Below are positions 43,180-56,000 of a stretch of DNA of 64,000 bases, piece by piece. The notes beneath the pieces were generated by a model, which saw nothing but the letters and a program-made list of their open reading frames with translations, did not search any database and was not told the DNA's origin. Position 1 is the first letter of the stretch. Each line of letters opens with the position of its first letter. Both the position numbers and the translations under genes were made by a program. Origin of the DNA: an uncultured Prevotella sp. (GTDB lineage Bacteria; Bacteroidota; Bacteroidia; Bacteroidales; Bacteroidaceae); contig CAMVSV010000009.1 of the NCBI GenBank assembly GCA_947170265.1, forward strand, positions 1-64,000, read 5' to 3'.

Positions 43180-44676
43180 ATGAAAAAGCATATTATAAAC
43201 ATGGCTGCCGTGCTGATGGGGTGTCTGTTCACTCTTGCATGCAGCGACAATGATTATGAAGAGCTTGACAAAGGAATCACCGAACTGGCGCTTTCTGTCA
43301 ACCAAGCTGCCGACGAGCTCAACGAGCAGAACCATTCTGCCGAGGCTGTTACACTGAGCTGGACCACAGGACACAACTTCAAGACCGGCAACCGCCTGAG
43401 CTATGTACTTGAGCTGGCTGAGGCTGGCACTGACTTCGCCAATGCCTATACACCGGTGGAGTTTGCATCGCAGACCTATGAGTGGACAGCCACTCAGGAG
43501 GAACTCAACGACATTCTTCTCAACGAGCTCGGTGCCACTCCCGGTGAACCAATGAACATTGATGTGCGTGTGACGGCATTTCTGGAAGGATATGTTGACA
43601 CTCAGACATCTGAGGCAACCTTCACGGTTACTCCCTACGAACCCGTCACGACAACGCTCTATCTCATTGGCGATGCTACACCGGCGGGATGGAGTGCCGA
43701 CAATGCTTCTCCCATGACTCGCACAGACAACGGCAAGTTCACATGGGAAGGCCAGCTCACTCCGGGCTCACTGAAGTTCCTGACGACTCAGGGAGAGTTC
43801 ATTCCATCATATAATAAAGGTGAAGACGGCAACCCCGTGCTGAGAAAAACCTTTGATGATCCCGACGACCAATGGCAGATAGAGGAAGCCAGCTTCTATA
43901 CCATAGTAGTAGACTTGCTTGCTCCGTCAATCACCATAACACCGTCTGACGGTGAGACACCAGCCTTCGACCAGTTGTATTTCGTTGGCAACTGCACTTC
44001 ATGGAACTTCGTAGAGATGCAGCGAGATGCCATCGATCCGTTCCTCTTCCGTTACGGTCGTTACTTTGAGGAAGGCAACGGAGGTGAGTTCAAGTTTGGT
44101 ACCAGCAATGGTAGTTGGGAGAATATGCTTAAAGCCACACAGGCAAACGCACCATATACCGACACCTCCATGGCATTTGTCTCCGGATTTGACCCTGACA
44201 ACAAGTGGTTCCTCAATGACAACGAATGTGGAAAGGCTTATAAGATATGCGTGGACATACGCAGTGGTAAAGAGCGTATGCTCATGACCGAGTTCACTCC
44301 CTATGCAATGATTTACCTCGTGGGTGATGCCACGCCAAGTGGATGGGATATAGGCAACGCCACACCGATGACTGCCACTGACGACCCGTATGTGTTCACA
44401 TGGACAGGAAACCTCACCGCTGGTGAGCTGAAGTTCACCTGCGACAAGAAAGATGACTGGAACGGAGCTTGGTTCATGGCTTCCCAGACAGATGCCGCTC
44501 CAACAGGTAGCCTGGAGCACATGCTCTTCATAGACAAGAGCAGCGATGCCTGCAAGAACCAGTATCTTGACATGGCTGTGGGAGGTGTTGACCAGAAATG
44601 GAAGATAACTGATGCCGGCACCTATACTATCATTCTCAATCAGCTTGAGGAAACAATATCTATAGTGAAAAAATAG
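43180..44676 (+). CDS. SusE/SusF-like outer membrane lipoprotein with three starch-binding-like modules
   Basis: Lipobox LACSDNDYEELD; DUF5019/SusE-type N-domain; repeated 'LYLIGDATPAGWSADNASPM' modules. Confidence 0.9.
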   Translation: MKKHIINMAAVLMGCLFTLACSDNDYEELDKGITELALSVNQAADELNEQNHSAEAVTLSWTTGHNFKTGNRLSYVLELAEAGTDFANAYTPVEFASQTYEWTATQEELNDILLNELGATPGEPMNIDVRVTAFLEGYVDTQTSEATFTVTPYEPVTTTLYLIGDATPAGWSADNASPMTRTDNGKFTWEGQLTPGSLKFLTTQGEFIPSYNKGEDGNPVLRKTFDDPDDQWQIEEASFYTIVVDLLAPSITITPSDGETPAFDQLYFVGNCTSWNFVEMQRDAIDPFLFRYGRYFEEGNGGEFKFGTSNGSWENMLKATQANAPYTDTSMAFVSGFDPDNKWFLNDNECGKAYKICVDIRSGKERMLMTEFTPYAMIYLVGDATPSGWDIGNATPMTATDDPYVFTWTGNLTAGELKFTCDKKDDWNGAWFMASQTDAAPTGSLEHMLFIDKSSDACKNQYLDMAVGGVDQKWKITDAGTYTIILNQLEETISIVKK

Positions 44677-44708
44677 TGAATATCAACGATAATAGAAAGG
44701 AGTTATTT

Positions 44709-46508
44709 ATGAAAATACGTTCAGTTCTTTTGATGCTCCCGATGCTTTGGATGGCATGCGGATGTAGCAGTAGCTCGGATGACAATGACATGCATCCCAC
44801 ACCCATCGATCCTTCGTCTGAGGAAAGCAGCCACTCTGCTTCAGGAACAGGCTTGATAGGTAACCTTATATTGAACATGAGCACAGATAAAGCCAGATAT
44901 AATCCCGGTGAGACAGTACACTTCAGCGTAGAGGGCGACCTGCCCTCTAACGCTCGGGTGCGCTATCGCCAGGCTGGAACGGTGGTGGCAGACGAGGCTC
45001 TTTCCTCTGCCGAGTGGACATGGACACCACCCACTGCCGACTTCAAAGGCTATCTGGCTGACATCTACACTAAAGACGGTGAAACAGAGACAATCTATGG
45101 TACCATAGGTGTTGATGTGTCGAGCTCATGGAGTCGTTTCCCACGTTATGGCTTCGTGGCTGACTACGACAAGAGCAAGACACCGGCAACAATAGCGGAA
45201 GAGACGGCATTCCTCAATCGCTGTCACATCAACGGCATACAGTATTACGACTGGCAGAACAAACATCATTACCCATTGGGAGGCACACGCAGTTCACTGC
45301 TGGATACTTATAAGGATATTGCCAACAGAGAGGTTGTCACTCAGGTGGTGAAGGACTATATCTCTACTCATCACAGCTACGGGATGAAAACAATGTTCTA
45401 CAATCTGTGCTATGGAGCTCTTGACGATGCTGCCGGTGATGGTGTCAACAGCCAGTGGCGTATCTTTACCGACCAGTCACATTCCAACCCAGACATGATG
45501 TATATGCCAAGTGGATGGAAAAGCAACATCTATCTCATGAACCCGGCAAATACCGACTGGCAGCAGTATCTCGCTGACCGCAACGATGATGTCTATGCAA
45601 ACTTCGACTTTGACGGCTTCCATATCGACCAGTTGGGAAGTAGAGGAACTGTTTACGACTTCCAAGGCAATAGCGTGAACCTACCTCTGGGATTTTCTTC
45701 GTTCATTCAGTCAATGAAGACACGTCATCCCGAGAAACTTCTGGTTATGAACGCCGTATCTAATTATGCCGCAAAGAACATTGCACAGACTGGCTGCATG
45801 GAGTTCCTCTATACTGAACTCTGGAGCGGTGAGGGACAGTTTGAAGACCTTCTTAAAATTCTCAAAGCCAACAGTATATACAGCGGAGGCTCTCTTAATC
45901 AGGTTTTTGCTGCATATATGAACTACAATCAGCAAGGACAAAACTTCAATGCTCCCGGAGTGTTGCTTACCGATGCCGTGATGTTTGCCATAGGCGCGTC
46001 GCATCTGGAACTTGGCGACCACATGCTCTGTCATGAGTATTTCCCAAACAAGTCGCTCGCCATAAGCAAGCAGCTGCGTCAGTCGCTCATACACTACTAT
46101 GACTTCCTTACTGCCTATGAGAATCTCCTGCGTGATGGTGGCAACGAAACGGTGAGCACTCTCACCTCCACACGCTCGGGTATCACCGTGAACGCATGGC
46201 CGCCGAAACTCAATGCCATAACCACCTACTCAAAGACCATTGGCAATACCGAGGTGGTTCATCTGCTTAACTTCAGCCAGGCAAACAGTCTGAGTTGGCG
46301 CGACCTCAACAGCGACATGCCGGAGCCGAAGCTCATCAGCAGCCTGCCACTGCGTATGCGTGCAACAGGAGTGAAACGCATCTGGGTAGCCACTCCCGAT
46401 GAACTCGGAGGAGCACCGCAGGAGATAGAGTTCCACCAGTCGGGAAGTTATGTGACCTTCACGTTGCCCTCACTCAAATACTGGACAATGATAGTGATAG
46501 AGAAGTAG
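44709..46508 (+). CDS. GH66 family (dextranase / cycloisomaltooligosaccharide glucanotransferase-like), lipoprotein (GH66-1)
   Basis: WSRFPRYGFVADYD...HINGIQYYDWQ...FDFDGFHIDQLG...MEFLYTELW; lipobox MACGCSSSSDDND. Confidence 0.92.
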   Translation: MKIRSVLLMLPMLWMACGCSSSSDDNDMHPTPIDPSSEESSHSASGTGLIGNLILNMSTDKARYNPGETVHFSVEGDLPSNARVRYRQAGTVVADEALSSAEWTWTPPTADFKGYLADIYTKDGETETIYGTIGVDVSSSWSRFPRYGFVADYDKSKTPATIAEETAFLNRCHINGIQYYDWQNKHHYPLGGTRSSLLDTYKDIANREVVTQVVKDYISTHHSYGMKTMFYNLCYGALDDAAGDGVNSQWRIFTDQSHSNPDMMYMPSGWKSNIYLMNPANTDWQQYLADRNDDVYANFDFDGFHIDQLGSRGTVYDFQGNSVNLPLGFSSFIQSMKTRHPEKLLVMNAVSNYAAKNIAQTGCMEFLYTELWSGEGQFEDLLKILKANSIYSGGSLNQVFAAYMNYNQQGQNFNAPGVLLTDAVMFAIGASHLELGDHMLCHEYFPNKSLAISKQLRQSLIHYYDFLTAYENLLRDGGNETVSTLTSTRSGITVNAWPPKLNAITTYSKTIGNTEVVHLLNFSQANSLSWRDLNSDMPEPKLISSLPLRMRATGVKRIWVATPDELGGAPQEIEFHQSGSYVTFTLPSLKYWTMIVIEK

Positions 46509-46519
46509 ACCAATCGTAG

Positions 46520-48679
<2,160 letters not shown>

Positions 48680-48928
48680 TGCTTGCGCTGAGATTGTATT
48701 TGAATTTTATGTATGTTTTAGTTAAGTTTTTAAGTTTTAGTTATGTTAGTTTGAGTTTTTAGCTTAATTTTAGTAATGTATGAACCTTGAAATTCTTTTG
48801 AGGTAGAAAGATGTTTTTTAGGATGACAATTTAAAGGTAAGGGGCTGTGGCGATAGCTTCCGCCTTAAGCAGAGAACAACTATTACTCATTTAAGACATT
48901 ATATTTTATTCACTAAGACCTTAAACAA

Positions 48929-51562
48929 ATGAACAAATTGAACTCAATTCTGAAGGCAATGGTCATTGTCTTCGTGGGCGTGCTGTGCGTCTCAAAGGCG
49001 CAGGCTGCAGAAATCCGCTCGGTGAGCAGTCCTTGGTATCTGTCTACCGACAAGAGTATCTACAATCCAGGCGACAAGGTGACGCTGAGATTTAGCGGTG
49101 ACATGCCCGATGGTTGCCGCATACGCATCTATCATGGCGAAGACATCGTTACCGACGATGCCATGAACACGTCAGAATATGTATGGCAGACTCCAGGCAA
49201 TGACTACAAAGGCTATCTTGCAATGGTCTATGTACCTGAAGGCAACAACAACGAGACTCTTTATGGTACCATAGCCATCGATGTGTCAAGCTCATGGGGC
49301 CGCTTCCCTCGCTATGGTTTCGTTGCCACCTACGACGAATCCAAGACTCCCTCCACCATTCAGGCAGAGACAGCCTATCTGAACCGTTGTCATATCAACG
49401 GTATTCAATATTACGACTGGCAGTATCTGCATGAAATACCCTACGACAAACATAACCACCGCGACAGCTGGACTGACCTAGCCAACCGTCAGATACGCGC
49501 CGACGTTGTGAGAAACTACATCTCCGAGCACCATCGCTATGGCATGAAAGCCATGTTCTATAACCTTCTGTTTGGTGCTGACCCAGGTTCAGAGAATAAT
49601 GGTGTGAACTATGGTTGGGGAATGTTCCGAGATCGCAACCACAGTGACCGCGACAATCATCCGCTTCCCGAAAACTGGAGAGGTCCCATCTATCTGTGCG
49701 ACCCTTCAAACAAGGGATGGCAAGATTATCTTGCCGAGAAAAACAACGACGTATATGATGCTTTCGACTTTGACGGCTTCCATATAGACCAGCTTGGCTA
49801 TCGTGGCACCGTTTACAATTATGATGGTGGAGAGATACCCCTCACATGGGCTTACTCAGACTTTATAAATGCCATGAAGGCAAAACGCCCGGACAAACTC
49901 TTGGTTATGAATGGTGTGTCAAACTATGGAGCCTCGGAGATTATATCAACAGGCAATGTGGAGTTCAGCTATACAGAGCTGTGGGGAAGCGAGGAGAGCT
50001 TCTACGACATGGAGCGCATGGTGCGTGACCATGCAGCTGTTGACGGACGTGGTACTGCATCGGTCTTTGCCGCATACATGGACTATAATCGTCGCGACAA
50101 TGCCGGCGAGTATTTCAACACTCCTGGCATACTTCTCTCCGATGCCACTATCTTTGCTGTGGGTGGTTCCCACCTTGAATTGGGCGACGGTCACATGCTT
50201 TGTGCTGAATATTTCCCCAACAGTAGCCTGAGGATGAGCGATGAGCTTACATCATCGCTCACCAAGTATTACGACTTCATGACTGCCTATGAGAACTATC
50301 TGCGCGATGGCGGCTCTGTCACCGATCCTCACATCAGCTGCACCAATGGGGTGGTGAGCTTCAACAATTGGCCGCCTGCCACAGGCAAGGTTACCGCCTA
50401 CAGCCGCCAACTCAACGGAAAGAAGGTAGTAAACCTGCTTAATTTCTCCAATACCCGCGATGAGAAACATACTCTCTTGCGTGATGTCGATGGTGACATG
50501 CCTGAACCGTCATTGAAGGAGAATATAGGAGTGAGGGTTCTCGCTCAGAATGCCAAGAGAGTATGGGTGGCTACGCCCGACAGAAACGATGGCGTTCCCC
50601 AGCAACTCAGCTTCACCCGCGACGGTGACTATGTGAAGTTCAATGTACCTTCTTTGAAATACTGGACAATGATTGTGATAGAGCAGGAGGGTAGTAGCAC
50701 TCAGCCTATTGTCTATCCCGAAAACGATAGCTACGGCAGCCTGTATCTCGTTGGCGACAACACCCCGGGTGGATGGAAACTCTGGGAAGCTACTCCATTG
50801 GTTGCCGACAATGGCAATTCCAAAAGGTTCTCGGCTTCACTCCATCTCACCGCCAATGGTTCATTCAAGATAGCCACCGACAAAGACGGCGACTACAGTC
50901 AGAAATTCTTCTTCCGCGATGCCAACAACTATGGTAAGATAAGCGAAGATGCCACTGATGACCGCCAGTGGAGCGTAGGTGAGGATGGTGACTACACCGT
51001 GACAGTCGACATGGGCGCAATGACCATCAATATCCAGAAGCAAGGCACCCAGCCTTCGCCTCAGCCGAGCTATGACGGCTACGATGTGCTTTATCTCGTT
51101 GGTGACAACACCCCGGGACAATGGCGTCTGTGGGAAGCCACTCCACTTGTTGCCCAAAGTTCCCAGCCGGGTGTGTTCAAAGCCACTCTTCCTCTTACTG
51201 CCAGCGGCTCATTCAAGATAGCCACCGACAAAGACGGCGACTACAGTCAGAAATTCTTCTTCCGCGATGCCAACAACTATGGTAAGATAAGCGAAGATGC
51301 CACTGATGACCGCCAGTGGAGCGTAGGTGAGGATGGCTACTACACTGTCGTTGCCGACATGCTCAACATGACAATCAACATACAGCGTTCATCGTCAGCT
51401 GGTGCCAAAAGTTTTAATGAAGTTGATGCAGTAACCTCAATCTCCGCAATTTCTTCTTCCGAAGGTCCCGATGATGTTTATTACACTTTGTCTGGACTTC
51501 GTGTTACTCATCCTGCAAAAGGCATATATATAAAGAATGGTAGGAAAGTGATAGTTAAGTAA
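48929..51562 (+). CDS. GH66 family enzyme with two C-terminal SusE-type binding modules and GIYI..GRK C-terminus (GH66-2)
   Basis: FPRYGFVATYDESK, FDFDGFHIDQLGYRG, VEFSYTELW; C-terminal duplicated LYLVGDNTPG.W modules; YYTLSGLRVTHPAKGIYIKNGRKVIVK. Confidence 0.93.
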   Translation: MNKLNSILKAMVIVFVGVLCVSKAQAAEIRSVSSPWYLSTDKSIYNPGDKVTLRFSGDMPDGCRIRIYHGEDIVTDDAMNTSEYVWQTPGNDYKGYLAMVYVPEGNNNETLYGTIAIDVSSSWGRFPRYGFVATYDESKTPSTIQAETAYLNRCHINGIQYYDWQYLHEIPYDKHNHRDSWTDLANRQIRADVVRNYISEHHRYGMKAMFYNLLFGADPGSENNGVNYGWGMFRDRNHSDRDNHPLPENWRGPIYLCDPSNKGWQDYLAEKNNDVYDAFDFDGFHIDQLGYRGTVYNYDGGEIPLTWAYSDFINAMKAKRPDKLLVMNGVSNYGASEIISTGNVEFSYTELWGSEESFYDMERMVRDHAAVDGRGTASVFAAYMDYNRRDNAGEYFNTPGILLSDATIFAVGGSHLELGDGHMLCAEYFPNSSLRMSDELTSSLTKYYDFMTAYENYLRDGGSVTDPHISCTNGVVSFNNWPPATGKVTAYSRQLNGKKVVNLLNFSNTRDEKHTLLRDVDGDMPEPSLKENIGVRVLAQNAKRVWVATPDRNDGVPQQLSFTRDGDYVKFNVPSLKYWTMIVIEQEGSSTQPIVYPENDSYGSLYLVGDNTPGGWKLWEATPLVADNGNSKRFSASLHLTANGSFKIATDKDGDYSQKFFFRDANNYGKISEDATDDRQWSVGEDGDYTVTVDMGAMTINIQKQGTQPSPQPSYDGYDVLYLVGDNTPGQWRLWEATPLVAQSSQPGVFKATLPLTASGSFKIATDKDGDYSQKFFFRDANNYGKISEDATDDRQWSVGEDGYYTVVADMLNMTINIQRSSSAGAKSFNEVDAVTSISAISSSEGPDDVYYTLSGLRVTHPAKGIYIKNGRKVIVK
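50861..51336 (+). repeat. 128-bp exact direct repeat within GH66-2 (50861-50988 and 51209-51336; offset 348 bp)
   Basis: Both copies read TCATTCAAGATAGCCACCGACAAAGACGGCGACTACAGTCAG...GAGCGTAGGTGAGGATGG. Confidence 0.93.
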
Positions 51563-51583
51563 TATTGATATAAGCAGATTTAA

Positions 51584-51621
51584 GGAACCGGCAGGAACAT
51601 CGTTTCTGTCGGTTCTTTTTT
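51584..51621 (+). terminator. Terminator after GH66-2
   Basis: GGAACCGGCAGGAA-CATCG-TTTCTGTCGGTTC followed by a T-run. Confidence 0.8.
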
Positions 51622-51754
51622 GTTATGAATATCTACTGAAAGAAAGACTGCGGCTAAATCTAAAAGGCTGTAAAACAAGCTGATAAGTGGATGTTGTTTC
51701 TTCTTTTAATCTACTTTTCCTTTACTCCCTCTCACATCTTCTTATTATCCGTCA

Positions 51755-51762
51755 TACCTTTG
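51755..51762 (+). promoter_or_regulatory. -7 box TACCTTTG for the secreted binding protein
   Basis: TAnnTTTG match 42 bp before the ATG at 51804. Confidence 0.55.
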
Positions 51763-51803
51763 CAGTGCGAGATGGTTCGCAATTAACTAAAAATATTATC
51801 GTT

Positions 51804-52736
51804 ATGAAAAAAACTACTTTTTTATCAAAAACAATCGCATTGGCAGTATTAGGATTGATGGGCGTAACAGCTATCAATGCTCAGGAAGAAACAAGTGAGG
51901 CTGTTGCCGTTACTCCCATGGTGGTAGGTCCCGGTGTATGTTGCGGATGGAGTGCATCAAGTGCACCGGTCATGCTTGCTTCAGAGACCGACGAGAACGT
52001 GTTCACCTATATCGGTTGGATTGAAGCCGACCAGGATTTCAAGTTCATAACCCACACCGATTGGTCTGGCACTCATTACATCAACTCCAACGGTGAAGAT
52101 CCGCACATTATAGGCGACGGCACGCTGGCTATCCATGAGAGCGACGCAGACCCCGACACCAAGTTCCAGGTGAGTCAGAGTGGAAACTACAATGTTACCA
52201 TCAATGTCAGTGAGTTGACAATCAACGTTGCTAAGGCAGAATATCAAGACAACCCTATCAACTATAATATTCTCTACCTCGTTGGAAGCAATACTCCAGG
52301 TGGATGGAGTCTCAACGATGCCACACCTTTGGTGCAGGACTCAGAAAATCCTTTCCTTTTCACAACCACAGTGCCTCTGACTGCTGACGGCTCGTTCAAG
52401 ATTGCAGTAAACTGCTATGGTGATTTCTCTCAGAAAATGTTTTTCCGCGATGCTGATGACAGCGGAAAGCTTGATGAAGGTGATGAGGCAGCAACTGCTG
52501 ACCTCCAGTGGAAAGTCGATGCCGATGGCAACTACGATGTAGCAGTCAACCTGCTTGAAGGTACCATCAGCATAGCTCTCCATGAGGAAGGCGGCGACAT
52601 TGAAGACGCCATCAGTCAGGTAAAGGCTTCCGGCAATACTTCTGCCGATGCTTACTACACTCTCAGCGGTGTTAAAGTCAACAACCTTACAAAGGGTATC
52701 TACATCTATAAAGGCAAAAAGATTGTTAAGTTTTAA
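51804..52736 (+). CDS. Secreted non-catalytic SusE-like carbohydrate-binding protein with two modules and GIYI..GKK C-terminus
   Basis: Signal peptide; PMVVGPGVCCGWS... module plus LYLVGSNTPGGWSLNDATPL module; YYTLSGVKVNNLTKGIYIYKGKKIVKF. Confidence 0.85.
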   Translation: MKKTTFLSKTIALAVLGLMGVTAINAQEETSEAVAVTPMVVGPGVCCGWSASSAPVMLASETDENVFTYIGWIEADQDFKFITHTDWSGTHYINSNGEDPHIIGDGTLAIHESDADPDTKFQVSQSGNYNVTINVSELTINVAKAEYQDNPINYNILYLVGSNTPGGWSLNDATPLVQDSENPFLFTTTVPLTADGSFKIAVNCYGDFSQKMFFRDADDSGKLDEGDEAATADLQWKVDADGNYDVAVNLLEGTISIALHEEGGDIEDAISQVKASGNTSADAYYTLSGVKVNNLTKGIYIYKGKKIVKF

Positions 52737-52772
52737 GTTAGTTAATCGTTAGTTAGTTAAAGTTTTTCACAG

Positions 52773-52807
52773 AAGCCGGCAGGAACATCATCCTGCCGGC
52801 TTTTTTT
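52773..52807 (+). terminator. Strong intrinsic terminator after the secreted binding protein
   Basis: AAGCCGGCAGGA-ACATCA-TCCTGCCGGCTT plus T7. Confidence 0.93.
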
Positions 52808-52951
52808 ATTGTCATTCAGGCTATGTATTTCTACTTTAGTTATCTGCTGGTGTTGGCGTAAACCTTTGAAAAACAGTCTAATACTATATGTTGATTGTTT
52901 TTCTAATCTACCAAGCCACTACCAATGTATATATCACTATAATGTAATCGA

Positions 52952-52959
52952 TAATTTTG
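52952..52959 (+). promoter_or_regulatory. -7 box TAATTTTG for the GH66-3 operon
   Basis: TAnnTTTG match 52 bp before the ATG at 53011. Confidence 0.55.
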
Positions 52960-53010
52960 CAGTGGAAATCAAAACATAATGAATTTTACACTGTTCAAAC
53001 ATCAATCAAA

Positions 53011-56000
53011 ATGAAAAAACATCTATTACATCTGTTCCTTTTCGTGATGGCTCTCACACTGAGCCATACGATGGTCAGGGCTGCCGGCACGGTGACATTC
53101 GCCAATAATGGGATGGCATTGTCAACCGACAAGTGCCTCTACGCTCCGGGCGACGAGGTGACGTTTTCCTATGGAGCCTCTTTGCCCAGCGCATCACATG
53201 TGCGCTACTATCATGGCAACACCATAATTGCCGACGAAGCCCTTTCGTCGTCATCATGGACGTGGACCACACCTTCCGATGATTTCACCGGTTATCTTGC
53301 CGTGGTCTATGTGCCTCAGTCTGGCAACGACATACAGGTTCTTGCCACCATTGGCATCGACGTGTCGAGCTCGTGGTCGCGCTTTCCCCGTTATGGATTC
53401 GTAGCTACCTACGACAACACCAAGACCTCGTCGGTGATAGCTTCTGAGACAGCGTTGCAGAACCGTTGGCACATCAATGGCATACAGTATTACGACTGGC
53501 AGTATCTTCATGAGCTACCTTATGACAAGGTCAACTATCCCGACCAGTGGAAAGACTGTGCCTTGCGCACCATTCTCGGCAGTGTTGTGAGAAACTATAT
53601 CTCTGAGCATCACAGATATGGCATGAAGACCATGTTCTACAACCTCCTCTTCGGTGCCGATGCCGGCTATGGCGACCGCGGCGTGAAATACGAGTGGTCG
53701 TTGCTCGACGGCGATGGAAACCAGGACTATCACCCTCTGCCCGACGGATGGGTGGGCAACATCTACCTGCGTGACCCGTCAAACACCGAGTGGCAGGATT
53801 TCATTGGTGCGAGGAACGATGATGTATATGAAGCTTTCGACTTCGATGGCTATCACATCGACCAGCTTGGCTACCGTGGCACACGCTACGATGTCAATGG
53901 CAACGTGGTTGACCTGCCACAGGCATATAAGTCGTTTATCAATGCCATGAAGGCTAAGCGTCCCGACAAGCTCTTGGTGATGAACGGTGTGTCAAACTAT
54001 GGTGGTTCGGAAATCATCTCAACTGGAAAGATGGAATTCAGTTATACTGAGCTGTGGGCTGACGACGACAGCTATCAGGAGATGGAACGCCTTGTGAGGG
54101 AACATGCTGCAGTAAATAATCTCGGAACAAACTCGGTGTTTGCGGCATATATGAACTACAACCGTCGCGATGAGGCTGGAGGTTATTTCAATGCACCGGG
54201 CTTGCTGCTTACCGATGCTGCCATGTTTGCAGTGGGAGGCTCCCACCTTGAGCTGGGCGACGGTCACCTGCTCTGTGCAGAGTATTTCCCCAACAACAAC
54301 CTCAGAATGAGCGATGCCTTGAAATCATCCATGACCACCTACTACGATTTCATGACAGCCTATGAGAACCTGCTTCGTGACGGTGGCACCGTGGTAGATG
54401 CAGGAGTGAGCTGCACCAATGGGGTGGTGAACGTCAACTCATGGCCGCCGGCAATAGGTCGCGTCGCTGCCTACAGCCGACAGATGGAAGACTGCAAGGT
54501 GGTGAGCCTGCTCAATTTCTCGTCAACGACCGACGGCAAGCATCTCACCTGCCGCGATGTCGACGGTGACATGCCCGAGCCCGAGCTCAAGCAGAACATT
54601 GAGGTGAGCATCTCAGCTCCCGGAGCTACCAAGGTGTGGATGGCATCACCCGACATCAACGGAGGCATGCCACAGGAACTTGACTTCGTCCAGAATGGCG
54701 ACAACGTGGTTCTCACCGTGCCTTCGCTCAAATACTGGACCATGCTCGTCATAGAACAAGACGATGCCGTGGTGCTGAAGCCGGCACCGATGGTGGTTGG
54801 AGCGGCTGTTTTCTGCGGATGGAACCCGCAGAACGCAGCCATGATGGTACGCAAGGAGAACAATTCCAACGTTTTTACCTATACTGGCTGGCTCAAGGCT
54901 GACGAGGAATTTAAGTTCCTCACACAATGCAGCTGGGGTGAACCGGAATACCGCAATGCCAATACCGGGAACTCATACATCAATGGTGATGGTGAGGTGG
55001 TGCTCGTGAGCGGCGACGACAACGACTATAAGTTCAAGGTGAGTCAAAGTGGAAACTACACCATAACGCTTGACATCGACAATATGACCATCAATGTCGT
55101 AAAGGCAGACTATCAGGACAACCCCATAAGCTACAATGCCTTGTATCTCGTAGGCGACAACACACCCGGTGGATGGACACTCTCGCAGGCTACACCCATG
55201 AAGCAGTCTGCCGACAACCCCTTCGTGTTCACTTCTCAACTCCACATGACAGCACCCGAGGGTGGCTCTTTCAAGATTGCAACCAATCCCAACAGTACCT
55301 TCGACGACCAGGACTTCTTCTATCGTGACGCCACCTACAGCAACAAAATCAGTACCGATGCTACCGGCGACCGCAAATGGAGTGTGGAGAAGGAAGATGA
55401 CTATCTCGTCAGGGTTGACCTCCAGGCTCAGACCATTGACATCTGGAGAGCCATAACCATAGGAACGGCAGGCGTGGCAACATATTGCATCGACCGACAA
55501 CTCGACTTCACCGATGTTGAAGGGCTGAAGGCATACATCGTGGAAGGAACCACAGGCAGCGGCGAGGTGCAGGGCATGAGCTACAGCGAAGTTTCCTCGG
55601 CACCGGCAAACCAAGGACTGCTTCTCGTGGGAGCTCCCGGCAAGTATTTCGTGCCTACAACCGACAGAGCCACCGACAACTGCGCCAGCAACCTCCTGGT
55701 GGGTGTGACGGAAGACACCTATATATATAGTGAAGCCGATGGCAAGAAGAACTATATTCTCGGAAACGGCAGCCACGGAGTAGGTTTCTATCGCAGTAAG
55801 AACGGAACGCTCGGTGCCAACAAGGCTTACCTGTCACTGCCTTCATCGCATAACGCCTCAGTGCTGGTGTTTGAGTTTCCAGAGGCTACGGCAGTGAGGA
55901 ACGTTGGCAAGTATAAAGCCGACGACCCCTTCTATTACACCCTCTCGGGAGTGAAGACCAGTAGTCCTGTCAGAGGCATATATGTTAAAAACGGAAAGAA

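Noticed and set aside
48680-48928. T-rich quasi-repeat (AGTTTTAGTTATGTTAG...) between GH97 and GH66-2
   Set aside because: Low-complexity AT sequence with no clear hairpin or repeat unit that I could support.
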